31,233 bases of DNA from Atkinsonella hypoxylon (Eukaryota > Ascomycota > Sordariomycetes > Hypocreales > Clavicipitaceae): assembly GCA_000729835.1 (NCBI GenBank), contig JFHB01000282.1, positions 1 through 31,233 on the forward strand, given 5' to 3'. A program made the translations under genes and the position numbers. Of this stretch, positions 22,221 through 31,233 are shown in pieces. Every line of letters begins with the position of its first letter. Within the stretch, counting starts at the first letter, position 1. The notes under the pieces were generated by a model. The model was not told the DNA's origin. It ran no database searches and saw only the letters and a program-made list of their open reading frames with translations.

Positions 22221-24701
22221 GGGAGTTGGTGTCTCGGACGGGAAGTAACAGACCAGACAGCGCGTTCCATGATAGGCTCTGTACGAATCAGCAAAGGTAG
22301 ATGCCAAGCCACGCATCCCTCCGTTGGTTGCTTAAAAATGGGCAATAGTCAAGCTGGAATGCACCCTCGCCCTGGCTTGCAAATAAAAAAGCTTAGCTTT
22401 TGCACCACGGACGGCCGGTTGCATTCGGTGCAAAGACTTGATACACGCCATGCAACGCCAAAGACATTCTGGCCATGAGGTTGAAAAAGAGAAAGAATTT
22501 CCCAAAAAGATTGTAGGGTCTGCACATCCTGTATTTCTTTCTTTGTTTCTTTTCTTTTTTTTTTTTTTTTTTTGACACTCCGCCGAGTGTGTGGATCACG
22601 TGACAACCCGTCAATCGAGGACGCGATCTGACTAACTACCTAGGTAACTAAACACCTACACACACCGGTGACAATGGATTAACATTGAAATGATGGTCCA
22701 ACCGTTTGTCCCGCGTAACACCTTATATACTCCAGACAACAGCCAGGTGCGACAATGGCCCCTTTGTTGGCACACCAGAGCTAGAAAAGATGCAATAATA
22801 CGGGAACCGTAATTGCTGCATTATCACCCTGTAATACAGTACTTGCGACACTTCCGAGGCGCGGACGTTCACCAACCGAGATGTGCGTCGTACGCGACAA
22901 AAGCAACAGACAATCCAGGGCGCGACCAAGAATGCATCAAATTGCGTGCCAGCTAGCTATTAGTCGGCCACCGTGGCGCGCCGTTGTCGTTGCGAAGCTA
23001 GTTTGGCTCAATTCAGCAAGCATGCAATGTCAAAGAATTCGGAGGTCAAAGCCTCTCTGCTTTATTGCCTACGGTCGTACGTAGTTGTAACTGCTTCGAT
23101 GGCGGGCCGTGATTCAAGAGCTTGGTGGAGCAGACAGGACTAACCTCACCAGCTAGGTCAGCCGTGCAATGGGCTACCCAGGCATTCATCCTGCAATAGC
23201 ACGGCAGAATCGACTGTGTAGCTCAACGTGGCCAGACGGGCACCTGGGTAGGATCTAGAATTTTCATAATAATCGGCCACTTCTTTTCTTCCTTTACCCA
23301 GGCGACTGGTATCCATCCGTCTGTTGCGGCGTATTGCGGAGAAATCTTTGGATGCCCTGCTGGTCAAAGATAAAGATAACCTCCGTAAAGTTAATAATGG
23401 CAGCGTCCACGCACCGGCTCGTCTGAAAGAACCAGATTGACCGACCCGTCATCAAGAGGAAGCGGATTGACCGGTGCACTCACTTTTAAAAAAACGTGCC
23501 AGAAATTGGCAGAGTTGGCAGAATTGATCACCATTTTTGCCACGGTGCGGTCTGCAGCCTTGCTTACCGGCACGGCAAGCTGAAAGCACCACCTCCCCTC
23601 CCCTCCCCTCCCTCTTTGTCCGTGCCACCGTGGTCGATATCAGGCAGGAGGTGCATGCCGGGTAGCGAGCGCATGTGGGTTTGACAATACATATTTCTGC
23701 ATCCTGCACGAGGAGGCATGGCGACATGAGACGGTGCCGTCCAGCTTTTTCTCCGTGGTGGAAATGTGTTTCTTTCTTTGCTGCGGAACTTGTTCGTGTT
23801 TCTTTGCTGGGATTGAGACTGGCGACACCCCTCTTGCCACCATTAGGTAGATAGGCACCTGGTCTCTGGCTGCGATACTCCGTAGTACTAACTACTAGGT
23901 ACCTAGGTACCTAGTAGACGCCCTGTCAGACGGGTGGCGATTTTATTGACGGGTTCTGTGACCTCTGTACGTGGGCGGGACCCGTCGGTTAAATGGCCAC
24001 CCGCCTGCCAGTCACCCACCTCTATTCCGTACGGAAAGAATACTTTGGACCGCAAAGTTGCTAGGGGGGTGAGGAAATCATGGAAATTCTCCCAGTGGTC
24101 GGTCGCTGCTCGAATACTTTTTTTTTTTCCCCTTCCTTTTCGACTGCCGCCCCCCTTTCGTCACTGTGTCCATTCCCCAAGTTTACTGGCTTGGCCCCCC
24201 CCCCCCCTCCCTCTCCACTCCTCATCCATTCATTAGCTTTGGGATAAACTTGGCCCTGGGAACCTCTGCATTCTTTATTACCAACTTTGTTTCCCTTTCC
24301 CCCCCTGCCCTGCTGTCGCGTTTGCTGCTGTGCAGGCTTCCTTGACTTCTCATTACCATTATTCAGTTTATTAAATCCCTTCAAATTGTTTTTTCTACTT
24401 CGATTTCGCGGAGGCATCGCCTATTGCATCGCCTATTGCATCACCTGGTCGCTCGCATCCACGCTCCCTTTCCTCCCTTGCTGTGAGCCAATACTTACTT
24501 CTACGGTCCGGCGCCTCTTTTTACAGGACACACGGCAGTCCGTCCGCTCGTTTGCGCATCCCCTCGCCCCAAAAAACTTTGCCTGCGCTTCTGGGGAACG
24601 TACCACGCTTTCTCCTGGTCCCCCAGGTCTTGACAGCGCTTTTCTCGCACCAAGAGCCACCAACTTCTGCTTCACCACTTTGACTCGTCGTCATTGTCAT
24701 C

Positions 24702-26056
24702 ATGTCCGACGAGAAGTCCCGCGTCTCAGGCGAGGCGTCCCGCCCGGAACCCGTCCTGCCTACTGTCAACCCGCAGGTTGAAGCCCCTCAACCTTCCAAG
24801 TCTGTCGTGCACCCGGTTTTCTACGTCATGTAAGGATTCAATTGAAATCACGCTTCCAGCAACGCTCCATCGCCAACCGCGGTTCGTGCTAATGGGCTTC
24901 TCAACTACAGTGTCTGGATTGGTTTCAGTTCTTCCGTCATTCTGTTCAACAAATGGGTTCTGGACACCTTGAACTTCCGTACGTGGCAATTTGCTAAGAG
25001 ACCTGTTTAATCACAGCCAGGGGCGGATCGTGCTGACCGGCTATACTTGCAGGCTACCCTGTTATCCTCACTACGTACCACCTGAGCTTTGCGACTGTTG
25101 TCACCCAGCTCATGGCTCGATTCACCACTCTTCTTGATGGTCGCAAGACTGTCAAGATGACTGGCCGTGTTTATCTGCGCGCGGTCTTGCCCATTGGTGT
25201 CTTCTTCAGCTTGAGTTTGATTTGCGGCAACTTGACGTACCTCTATCTCTCGGTTGCCTTTATCCAGATGCTCAAAGCCACGACTCCTGTCGCCGTGCTT
25301 ATCTCTGGATGGACATTGGGTGTCTCTCAGCCTAATCTGAAACAATTCCTCAACGTTTCCGCCATTGTCGTCGGTGTTATCATTGCTTCCATTGGCGAGA
25401 TCAACTTCGTTTTGATCGGCGTTTTGTTTCAGATTGGTGGCGTCATCTTCGAGGCTCTCCGCCTTACCATGGTCCAGCGTCTCCTGAGCTCTGCCGATTT
25501 CAAGATGGATCCTCTCGTCTCGCTCTACTACTTTGCTCCTATCTGCGCCGTCATGAATGGTGTCGTTGCCCTCGTATGGGAGATTCCCAAGGTCACTATG
25601 ACCGAGGTGTACAACGTCGGTCTCTTCACCTTCTTCCTTAACGGACTTTGCGCTTTCATGCTTAACGTTTCTGTCGTCTTCTTGATTGGCAAGACCTCTG
25701 CCGTGGTCTTGACGCTTTGTGGTGTCCTGAAGGATATCATGCTTGTCATTGCTTCCATGATCATCTGGGGGACTCCCGTCAGCGGTCTTCAATTCTTTGG
25801 TTACTCCATCGCCCTCGGTGGCATGGTCTACTACAAGCTCGGCTACGACCAGCTCAAGGGCTACATGGGCGAGGCTAGCCGACAATGGGCCGAGTTTGGT
25901 GCCCGCAAGCCCATCTTGCGCAAGCTTGCCATTATTGTCCTGTCCGTCCTGATCTTTTTCTCACTTTTCACCGCCATGGCTCCTTCATACGCCTATGATC
26001 CTAGTAAGCTCACCAGCGAAGTAACAAGTCGTCTTGGAAAGTCTGGCGCCCATTAA
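24702..26056 (+). CDS. triose-phosphate/nucleotide-sugar transporter family protein
   Basis: Polytopic membrane protein of the drug/metabolite transporter superfamily, TPT (DUF250, SLC35-like) branch; relatives move phosphorylated sugars or sugar nucleotides across Golgi, ER or organelle membranes. Three exons: 24702-24829, 24911-24978 and 25053-26056, giving 399 aa. Introns of 81 and 74 nt have donors GTAAGG and GTACGT and branch points CTAAT and CTGAC. The product has a polar N-terminal tail of about 36 residues. A first membrane segment contains WIGFSSSVILFNKWVLDTL, then RYPVILTTYHLSF, the family motif SVAFIQMLKATTPVAVL and, late, TSAVVLTLCGVLKDIMLV. About ten hydrophobic segments are visible, and a final one precedes a short polar C-terminus. 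The exact substrate cannot be read from sequence. The plus strand has no ATG from about 24084 to 24701, compatible with a long leader and initiation at the first ATG. Confidence 0.94.
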
Positions 26057-27130
26057 AGCGCATCGAACATATCTAAAGAAATGTCTCGGACCCGGAAGTA
26101 GAATTGCTGGTGATTTCTTGGTTCGTATCCTGCGGCCCACAATTCCGTGCATTGTGACGAAGTCACCAGCTTTTATATTACTTCTGTTTAAGTTCTTGCA
26201 ATTTTCTTGCTCTAAAATCTCTTCTGTTGTTCTTTTTTTTTTAATTCCCTTCTTTACTTTCCTCTTCAGAACGGTGTTGGACCGGGCTTTCACTGGCACA
26301 GTCTTTGCCAAGAATAAGCTGGATTCGAAGATCATGACCAGGAAACTTGGAGAGGTCGCGGATATTTTGGGCGGCTTAAAGGCGTCTCAACGTGTATAAC
26401 TTATGGAGCAAACCTGGAGCGCCGGGCGCGGGCGTGCTTAGTTGGTGGAGAAAAACATGGAAACTTGCATCATGAAAGAGTGTCTAATTTGATGTATCTT
26501 AGACGGCGTTAAATTCTTGTTACTTTGTTACAGAAATGTGGAAATGAAAATCTGACAACCATGTGCTATGTTTGGTGGTGGCAAGTAAATCTCTTACGTC
26601 TTTAACCTCCAATGCTAGCCCTATGTGTTGATTTGAGGCTGTTGAACCCCAACAGAATAACGCAGCAGGCTTTGCATCACCAGTTTTTCCCCATACGTGT
26701 CAGCCGAATAGTCACTTGATGACAAACAAGTCACAATCCTCGAATGCGGCATGATGTTCCAGTAATCTCCTCGAAACCCCCGTACAGTCCATGACATCAC
26801 CGTATCAAACACCGCTGGTCAAACCGTTTCTGTCCTCGCAACGCATCATACTCTATCCCAGCACCTTCTTTCACAAATCACAAGGATGAATCTGCTGTGC
26901 AAGCATGCTACAGAGGTTTTGATTCTGTTTGGTCAAAGAATTTGTCTTCTTTTAGTTCATTTTTTCTTAAAACATTTCGAAAAAAAAAAAAAGAACCTTT
27001 CATGATGAGCCCCATTTCAAGAAACAACCGTGATTCCCGAGGCTCCAAGTCGAAACCCGATGTGATGTCTTTTAATTCGTCGTGCTCCTTGCATCCCGTT
27101 CCGCCAACTCCCTACCTAATCGTGCAATGC
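26057..27130. other. convergent intergenic region
   Basis: This holds the 3' ends of the transporter (plus) and of eL27 (minus), which converge. It is AT-rich with short T and A runs (near 26228 and 26980). Open frames at 26034-26399 and 26897-27205 on the plus strand show no protein character and look accidental. No RNA gene was recognised. Confidence 0.5.
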
Positions 27131-28032
27131 TTAGAAACCTGTCGAGACGTTAGCTTGCGATTTCATTGCCAAAGTGAATTTGCAAAGCGAGTGGTTCTCG
27201 GATGAAGGGCAGAGACCAGAATAGGGCGGTTCTTTGGATGTAGACAAAAAACTGGCTTGCGAAATTTGTGTTTTGTTTTGGGGCGAATCAGAGGAGACGT
27301 ACGCAGAGGGGTGAAGAACCAGCGGTTCTTGCCGCTGGTGTAGCGCTCCTCCAGGACCTTCTTGACGTTCTTCTTGGCATCCTCTCGCTGGGAGACCTCC
27401 TTGAAGGTCTCGCCGGAGATGGCGCCCTTGAGGCCCTCTAGCTCGAGGGTATATCGCGTGGGCATCAGGTGGTTGTAGTTGATGACCTTGATGAACGGCT
27501 TGATCTTGGACCGCTTTTCTTGGCGGCTCTTGGACATGCGGCGGGTGATCTTGGAGGGGTAGCGCTCGATGCCGGCGACGACGGCGTGGCCGAAGGGGTG
27601 AGGCTTATTGCCGTTGTCGACGGGCTGGATGATGACAACCTGGTGGTGGAAATTAGCATCTTGAGTTGTTTTTCTTTTTTTTTAGATACAGCCGTTTTAA
27701 AGTCCTGTAGGAGGGAGAATACGAGGCTTCGCTGTGTCTTCCGCGTCGTAGTTTGGTTGACGTTTGCCATTGAGCATAGACGTGATGCAGTGAGATGGGT
27801 AGCGTCATTCTGATAGAATGCGTTGTGTCGCGGTTTGCCCTCATCCGCAGAGGATAGTCCAGTTCCCGTTGAGATCCAAGTACGACGGAAGAAAAACACA
27901 GCGATTGAAACCTTCTTATCCTCCTCTCATTCCCTCCCTCAAGCGGGAAGAACAGAAAAAAATTCGTACCTTCTTGCCGGCATATCGGCCACGGGTGATG
28001 ATGGCGACTCGGCCGACCTTGAGGAACTTCAT
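27131..28032 (-). CDS. rpl27: 60S ribosomal protein eL27
   Basis: Structural protein of the large cytosolic ribosomal subunit. Three exons: 28032-27970, 27639-27303 and 27138-27131, giving 135 aa, the usual length for fungal eL27. The product starts MKFLKVGRVAIITRGRYAGKK (KOW-type start) and continues VVIIQPVDNG, HPFGHAVVAGIERYPSKIT, RRMSKSRQEKRSKIKPFIK and NYNHLMPTRYTLE, then ends NRWFFTPLRF. The last exon is only 8 nt: it finishes the Arg codon and gives Phe and stop. Its acceptor is GACAG with branch point CTAAC, and the donor GTACGT follows CTG C. Intron 1 is 330 nt, with acceptor CCACCAG and branch CTAAT. I looked for box C/D or H/ACA snoRNA signals in both introns and saw none convincing. 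The gene is divergent from NCE101 with about 354 bp between start codons. Identity is essentially certain. Confidence 0.97.
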
Positions 28033-28386
28033 TTTTTTGTCCTGCTGTGTGGTCGGGTATGTGGTTAGTAGGGGGAAGGTGGTTTTCGACGTCGTGCTCC
28101 GTGAACCACTTGGAAAGTCCTGTGCAAAATTTAGGCGGTTTGTGGGTTTTGGGGCAAGCGAGCCGCATGTGCGCAGTCACGTGAGATACAGTACCGACCT
28201 ATTTTGATTCCGGCTACCGTTGGAGAAAGTGCGGGGCGCTCTGATTGGGCGAGGCGGAGTTCGACGCCTGCGAGGGAAAAAAAAAAGGGGACACTAGAGG
28301 CGTTGGAAGTTTCTTGTTTCTCTACTGTTCGCATTTTTGAGGATTGAGCCCTACGACAAAAACTCCATTCCAAACTTCACTTGACC
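28033..28386. promoter_or_regulatory. shared divergent promoter of eL27 and NCE101
   Basis: About 354 bp separate the two start codons. A perfect palindrome TCACGTGA (28177-28184) overlaps CAGTCACG, a 7/8 match to the HomolD box (CAGTCACA) of fission-yeast ribosomal protein promoters. CACGTGA is the Cbf1-type E-box found in ribosomal protein promoters of several fungi. An inverted CCAAT box (ATTGG in TGATTGGGCG) lies near 28242. An A10 tract sits near 28279. The binding assignments are inference from motif matches. Confidence 0.5.
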
Positions 28387-28619
28387 ATGCCTGCACCGGC
28401 GTACATCATCTCCCGGGTGGCTGACCCTGTCTTTGCCGTGTTTATCGGCGTGTCAGCTGCTGCTCTGCGCATCAGTCGCGAGGAGACCGCCAAAGGATAT
28501 ACGACTCAGCAGACGATGGACAATGGTCTGAGGTACGTTTGCTCAATGCAGTCGTGTGTTATAGGTTTCTCACGCTTCACTCTTGAAAATGTAGGCGCCT
28601 TGGTTTGTCTAAAAAATAG
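28387..28619 (+). CDS. NCE101: NCE101-type non-classical export protein 1
   Basis: Very small single-span membrane protein family first linked in yeast to export of proteins lacking signal peptides; its molecular role is still unclear. Two exons, 28387-28532 and 28595-28619, encode 56 aa, close to the 53-residue yeast protein. The product starts MPAPAYIISRVADPVFAVF, followed by a hydrophobic stretch IGVSAAALRI, a charged REETAKGYTTQQT segment and the family's RRLGL end before SKK. The 62-nt intron has donor GTACGT and acceptor TGTAG, and splicing completes an Arg codon (AG plus G). Without splicing the frame runs on into unrelated sequence, so the intron is needed to obtain the family C-terminus. 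The ATG at 28387 gives the family N-terminus. It shares its promoter with eL27 and converges on the TTC36-like gene with 178 bp between stop codons. Confidence 0.9.
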
Positions 28620-28797
28620 CTTGATCTCACATGGTCGTATCCTTCTGTAAACATAACGCCTACTCAAAATAGCTAAATAATTTTCCCTTACACGCAATTT
28701 GATCTCCACAACGACATACAACCTCGTTCTCTTCCACCTGGCCACCCGCCATATGGCATAGTGACGAATGCCACCTTATCTTCTTCGTTGCGTCACT

Positions 28798-29595
28798 TTA
28801 TGTGTCAAAGGAAGGTCCGTACTCCTTCTTCATAGCCTCTCGGACGATCTGGCCACACAGCTTGGCCGTAGGGTTCACGCTCACGGCGAGTCCTTTTGCA
28901 ATGGGGTTGCCATAACGGCCCCCGTACGCCAGATCATGGGAAGCGGCTTGCTCGAAATCCACACGAGTCCAATGCGCCTCGGCGCGACTCCCGTCGACAT
29001 CCAGCGGACGCTCTGCCAACAGTTTGGCCGTCTGGAGATAGATTGCGGCGCGCTGAGTGTAAGCCAAGGACAGTGTCCGCACTGCCTGGGGTGAGATCGG
29101 CGTCGCTAGCGTGGCCGGTGAGAGCAACGCAATGGATTTTTCCAGGTCACTCAAGGCAGTGACGGCAGCGGCCTTCTTCTCGGCGGCATCGGGCCGCTCG
29201 ATAAGCGGGAGAGGCATGACGGTGGTGATCTGAAGTAGCATGGCATCTCCGTAGAGGCGCCTCATGATCTGGGCGCGGTTGTTGCGCGCGCTAGCGTAGT
29301 TCGGGAACTCGGAAATCAATGCGTCCAAGTCGGCGAGACATTTTGTATATCCTTGAATGGCGATTTCGCTTGCATTTTGCGATTGTGGCTCGGTACATTG
29401 CGTTTCGATGATCTTTATATCTTGGATGATGCTCCGCTCTCGTGACACGACTTTGTCATAGTCGCTCGCATCTATGACGTGGGGATCTCGAGGTAATGAC
29501 TCATCTGTGATGACGCCGGCAGCAGGGTTCGACTCGGGATCTTTGATTTTCTCGAGAACGTTGATATCTCTCGTGCTCAGACCGGCGTATGCCAT
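28798..29595 (-). CDS. TTC36-like tetratricopeptide repeat protein
   Basis: Soluble helical-repeat protein; TPR proteins of the TTC36 group are thought to act as protein-interaction or chaperone adaptors, and no reaction is known for the fungal ones. Single exon, 265 codons. The N-terminal 70 residues are polar, with DPESNPAAGVI resembling the DP-NPA start of TTC36. TPR helices follow: CLADLDALISEFPNYASARNNRAQIMRRLYGD (about 88-119), then ALSDLEKSIALL, then SLAYTQRAAIYLQ. The C-terminal signature is DFEQAASHDLAYGGRYGNPIAK ending NPTAKLCGQIVREAMKKEYG, matching the family's NPYAxLCxxM end. Two proline-rich insertions (around VMPLPLIERPD and ATLATPISPQ) lengthen it compared with animal TTC36. 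It converges with NCE101. The first Met is used because upstream sequence shows no continuing family resemblance. Confidence 0.85.
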   Translation of the reverse strand: MAYAGLSTRDINVLEKIKDPESNPAAGVITDESLPRDPHVIDASDYDKVVSRERSIIQDIKIIETQCTEPQSQNASEIAIQGYTKCLADLDALISEFPNYASARNNRAQIMRRLYGDAMLLQITTVMPLPLIERPDAAEKKAAAVTALSDLEKSIALLSPATLATPISPQAVRTLSLAYTQRAAIYLQTAKLLAERPLDVDGSRAEAHWTRVDFEQAASHDLAYGGRYGNPIAKGLAVSVNPTAKLCGQIVREAMKKEYGPSFDT

Positions 29596-31233
29596 TTTCT
29601 GCGTTATCTTGCTCGGGCGCAGACGGGTTTGCTTCTACCAGGCGTGTTCACCTGCGGCCGCTGTGGATTGTCGAGCGACAAGGGGGGCAGAAATAAAGAT
29701 CACGAGCAAGGTAGTGAGCCGTCCAGAGTCGATGACTAAAGAAAAAAAAAAAAAGAAAAGGAGAAGCAAGAAAATTGATGGAGAGCCTGCAGAGAAGAGT
29801 CGTTTACAAGATTGTTCCGATGTGATGGCAAAGTCTGAGTTCTCTAAACCTGCAAAGCGGCCGGGGGGCTCAACGACCAAGACGTTCGAATGCGCCAAGC
29901 CCGTGAGAGCCCATCCCAAACAAGTCACCACAGAACCGTAAATCGCCTCGATGCGATGAGAAAGCGGCACAGGCGGGAACAAACGTGGCTGGGTTTTCTA
30001 TCGTGCTACGAACAATGCATGTGTATGCATGTACGATGGGAAAGAGGGTCCCGGCGAAAGATGAGGTGAGATGCTGCAAGGACTTATGTAGCTCCGTAGA
30101 TTCATGCGTATGACGCGAGCAACCTCTGGTTAGACCTCCCACTCCTGCCCGTGGAAAAAGAAGTTCAACAGGGGTTAGTTGATTTTATTTATTTATTTAT
30201 TTATTTATCTAATTTAATTTTTTTTTAAAAAAAACCAACAGACCAGACTTTTTTCAGCTTTGTGGCGTTAGGAACAGATTGCTGAAATGGAGGCTACTTA
30301 CTTGGAGCGGCACGGCCACTCTCGGCTTCCATCGGCCCTGCTGCCGCCCGCTCTCGATTCCGCTCGGCGGCTGTCTTCGCTGAGCCCGCCGGATAGTTAG
30401 GGAACCGGCCGGCCGGCTGGAAAATCGTCTTTTCGAAGCCCCAAGTGGCGGATAGTCAAGGAAGGCAACTTGTGCGCATTCAGTGAATGATGCCGAGAAG
30501 TCCAGCCGCCGGGGATTCCCAGATACCCGGCACCAATCCCTCCCAACCCCCCCCCCCCCATAAATAAATAAATAAATAATAAAAAATAAAAACAGAAACC
30601 CCAGCTGGTATTGATTTGTCTTAATTCCCCAGCAGCCCCCTACCAATCAAGTCGAGCAACGACATCCAAAAAAAGAAACATCGATCCCATCTCGCACCTC
30701 GCATCGCCGCGGCATCGCTAAGACAAGGCTTCCCCCCTTCCCCGGGCGATTGTCCCCCCGTCCCACACCCATTCTCTCTCTTTTTTTTTTTTTTGCCTTT
30801 TCCCCCTTTCGCATTTCACAACAGCCCTTTTTGCTTAGACCGCGAGATGCCATGCGCGGGGGATTTCCGGGGTGCCGGCCCTTCAGCCATCATGCCGTTG
30901 TACGCTCTCATTTTTTTTTTTTTTGCCTCTCTTGCACCCGGAGCCAATGGGGGGGGCTATTGCACGCGGGACTCCATGCGTCGGACACAAGGAGAAAATT
31001 AGATAAAAAGATGCCGAATGTAAGCAGAGACGGGGAAAGCAAGAACCCAGTGTGAATGACGTCTTTAGTCTTTTTTTTTTTTTTTTCACTTTGAAAGGAG
31101 ATGGAAACGTTGCAGTACGAATTGCACAGACTGGGTTTTCCGGCTCGTTATATGAGCCAGACATTCCCACCCCCTCCTCCGTCTTCCCTTTTTCTTTTTC
31201 TTTCTTTCTTTTCTTTTCTTTTTTTTTTCTCCC
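29596..31233. other. intergenic right end with microsatellites and homopolymer runs
   Basis: No supportable gene is visible. The left part should be the TTC36-like promoter. Notable tracts are (TTTA)n at 30183-30207, C13 at 30547-30559, (TAAA)n at 30561-30580, T runs near 30781, 30911 and 31071, and a CT-rich end from 31185. The density of pyrimidine runs on the plus strand resembles promoter DNA of a gene starting beyond the window, but that is inference. Open frames here are short and dominated by homopolymer-coded residues. Confidence 0.5.
30183..30580. repeat. paired inverted microsatellites (TTTA)n and (TAAA)n
   Basis: About six TTTA units at 30183-30207 and five TAAA units at 30561-30580 are reverse complements, separated by about 350 bp. 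The second is directly preceded by C13. They could pair as a stem but may simply be independent slippage products. Confidence 0.7.

Larger units (their letters stand above)
19548..24701. other. 5 kb gene-poor region between UGM and the transporter
   Basis: The two flanking genes are divergent, so both promoters lie in this region. I find no supportable gene. The longest open frames (20671-21039 and 24287-24781, both plus) have no recognisable motifs. Contents noted: tandem GGACATGGA units (19951-19994), TACCTAGGTA-type palindromes near 20063, 20373, 22635 and 23890, TACTCCGTA at 20519 and 23876, a six-copy perfect decamer array (22161-22220), C11 at 21816-21826, C13 at 24195-24207, a long T run near 22555-22573, and CT-rich DNA from 24110 that looks like the transporter promoter. 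A two-and-a-half-copy 12-mer lies at 24414-24446. Confidence 0.5.

Noticed and set aside
25007..25885. 292-codon minus-strand open frame opposite the transporter
   Set aside because: It is the antisense shadow of the transporter's third exon; composition is polar and repetitive, with no start context or family resemblance.
27640..27969. Possible snoRNA in the 330-nt first intron of eL27
   Set aside because: No convincing C/D box pair or H/ACA elements were seen on the sense strand.

Overview
This is about 31 kb of nuclear DNA from a filamentous ascomycete. Protein-level resemblance and genome style point to a Sordariomycete, probably Hypocreales; the order-level guess is inference. The supporting signs are short introns with GT-AG ends and CTRAY branch points, long homopolymer and pyrimidine tracts between genes, a galactofuranose-pathway enzyme, and a multidomain hybrid histidine kinase of a type found only in fungi. 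The window is a mosaic of ordinary genes separated by long gene-free stretches. I found no operon, prophage, CRISPR array, rRNA or tRNA.

Layout. 1-1343: no gene, but a decayed hairpin-like repeat at about 741-1284. 1344-9397 (-): a very large class X-type hybrid histidine kinase, rebuilt here as three exons coding for about 2553 residues. 9398-11388: no gene; small repeats. 11389-12670 (-): gene remnants, including a frameshifted and internally deleted copy of a fungal family I recognise as DUF7924-like. 13644-15179 (+): a secreted GH43 glycosidase with a possible XlnR site upstream. 15180-17571: nothing recognisable. 17572-19547 (-): UDP-galactopyranose mutase in five exons. 19548-24701: a 5 kb gene-poor stretch with palindromic TACCTAGGTA motifs and a perfect six-copy decamer repeat. 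24702-26056 (+): a triose-phosphate/nucleotide-sugar transporter-like membrane protein in three exons. 27131-28032 (-): ribosomal protein eL27 in three exons. It is divergent from NCE101 (28387-28619, +), which is convergent with a TTC36-like TPR protein (28798-29595, -). 29596-31233: no gene; microsatellites and homopolymer runs.

How the parts relate. The genes do not form one pathway. The histidine kinase is a signalling protein. UDP-galactopyranose mutase supplies UDP-galactofuranose for cell-wall and glycolipid glycans, and the transporter 5 kb away belongs to a family that includes Golgi sugar-nucleotide carriers, but nothing in the sequence links the two. The eL27/NCE101 pair shares a promoter of about 354 bp containing a TCACGTGA box.

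I rebuilt the exon-intron models by hand. Each closes in frame, and most splice sites have good donor, branch and acceptor sequences. The most useful corrections to a naive ORF reading are both ends of the histidine kinase, where intron donors create apparent stop codons, the 8-nt last exon of eL27, the 14-nt first exon of UDP-galactopyranose mutase, and the two-exon NCE101. I do not see a convincing new system. The items most worth a second look are the histidine kinase tail exon, the DUF7924-like remnant, the decamer array and the hairpin element.
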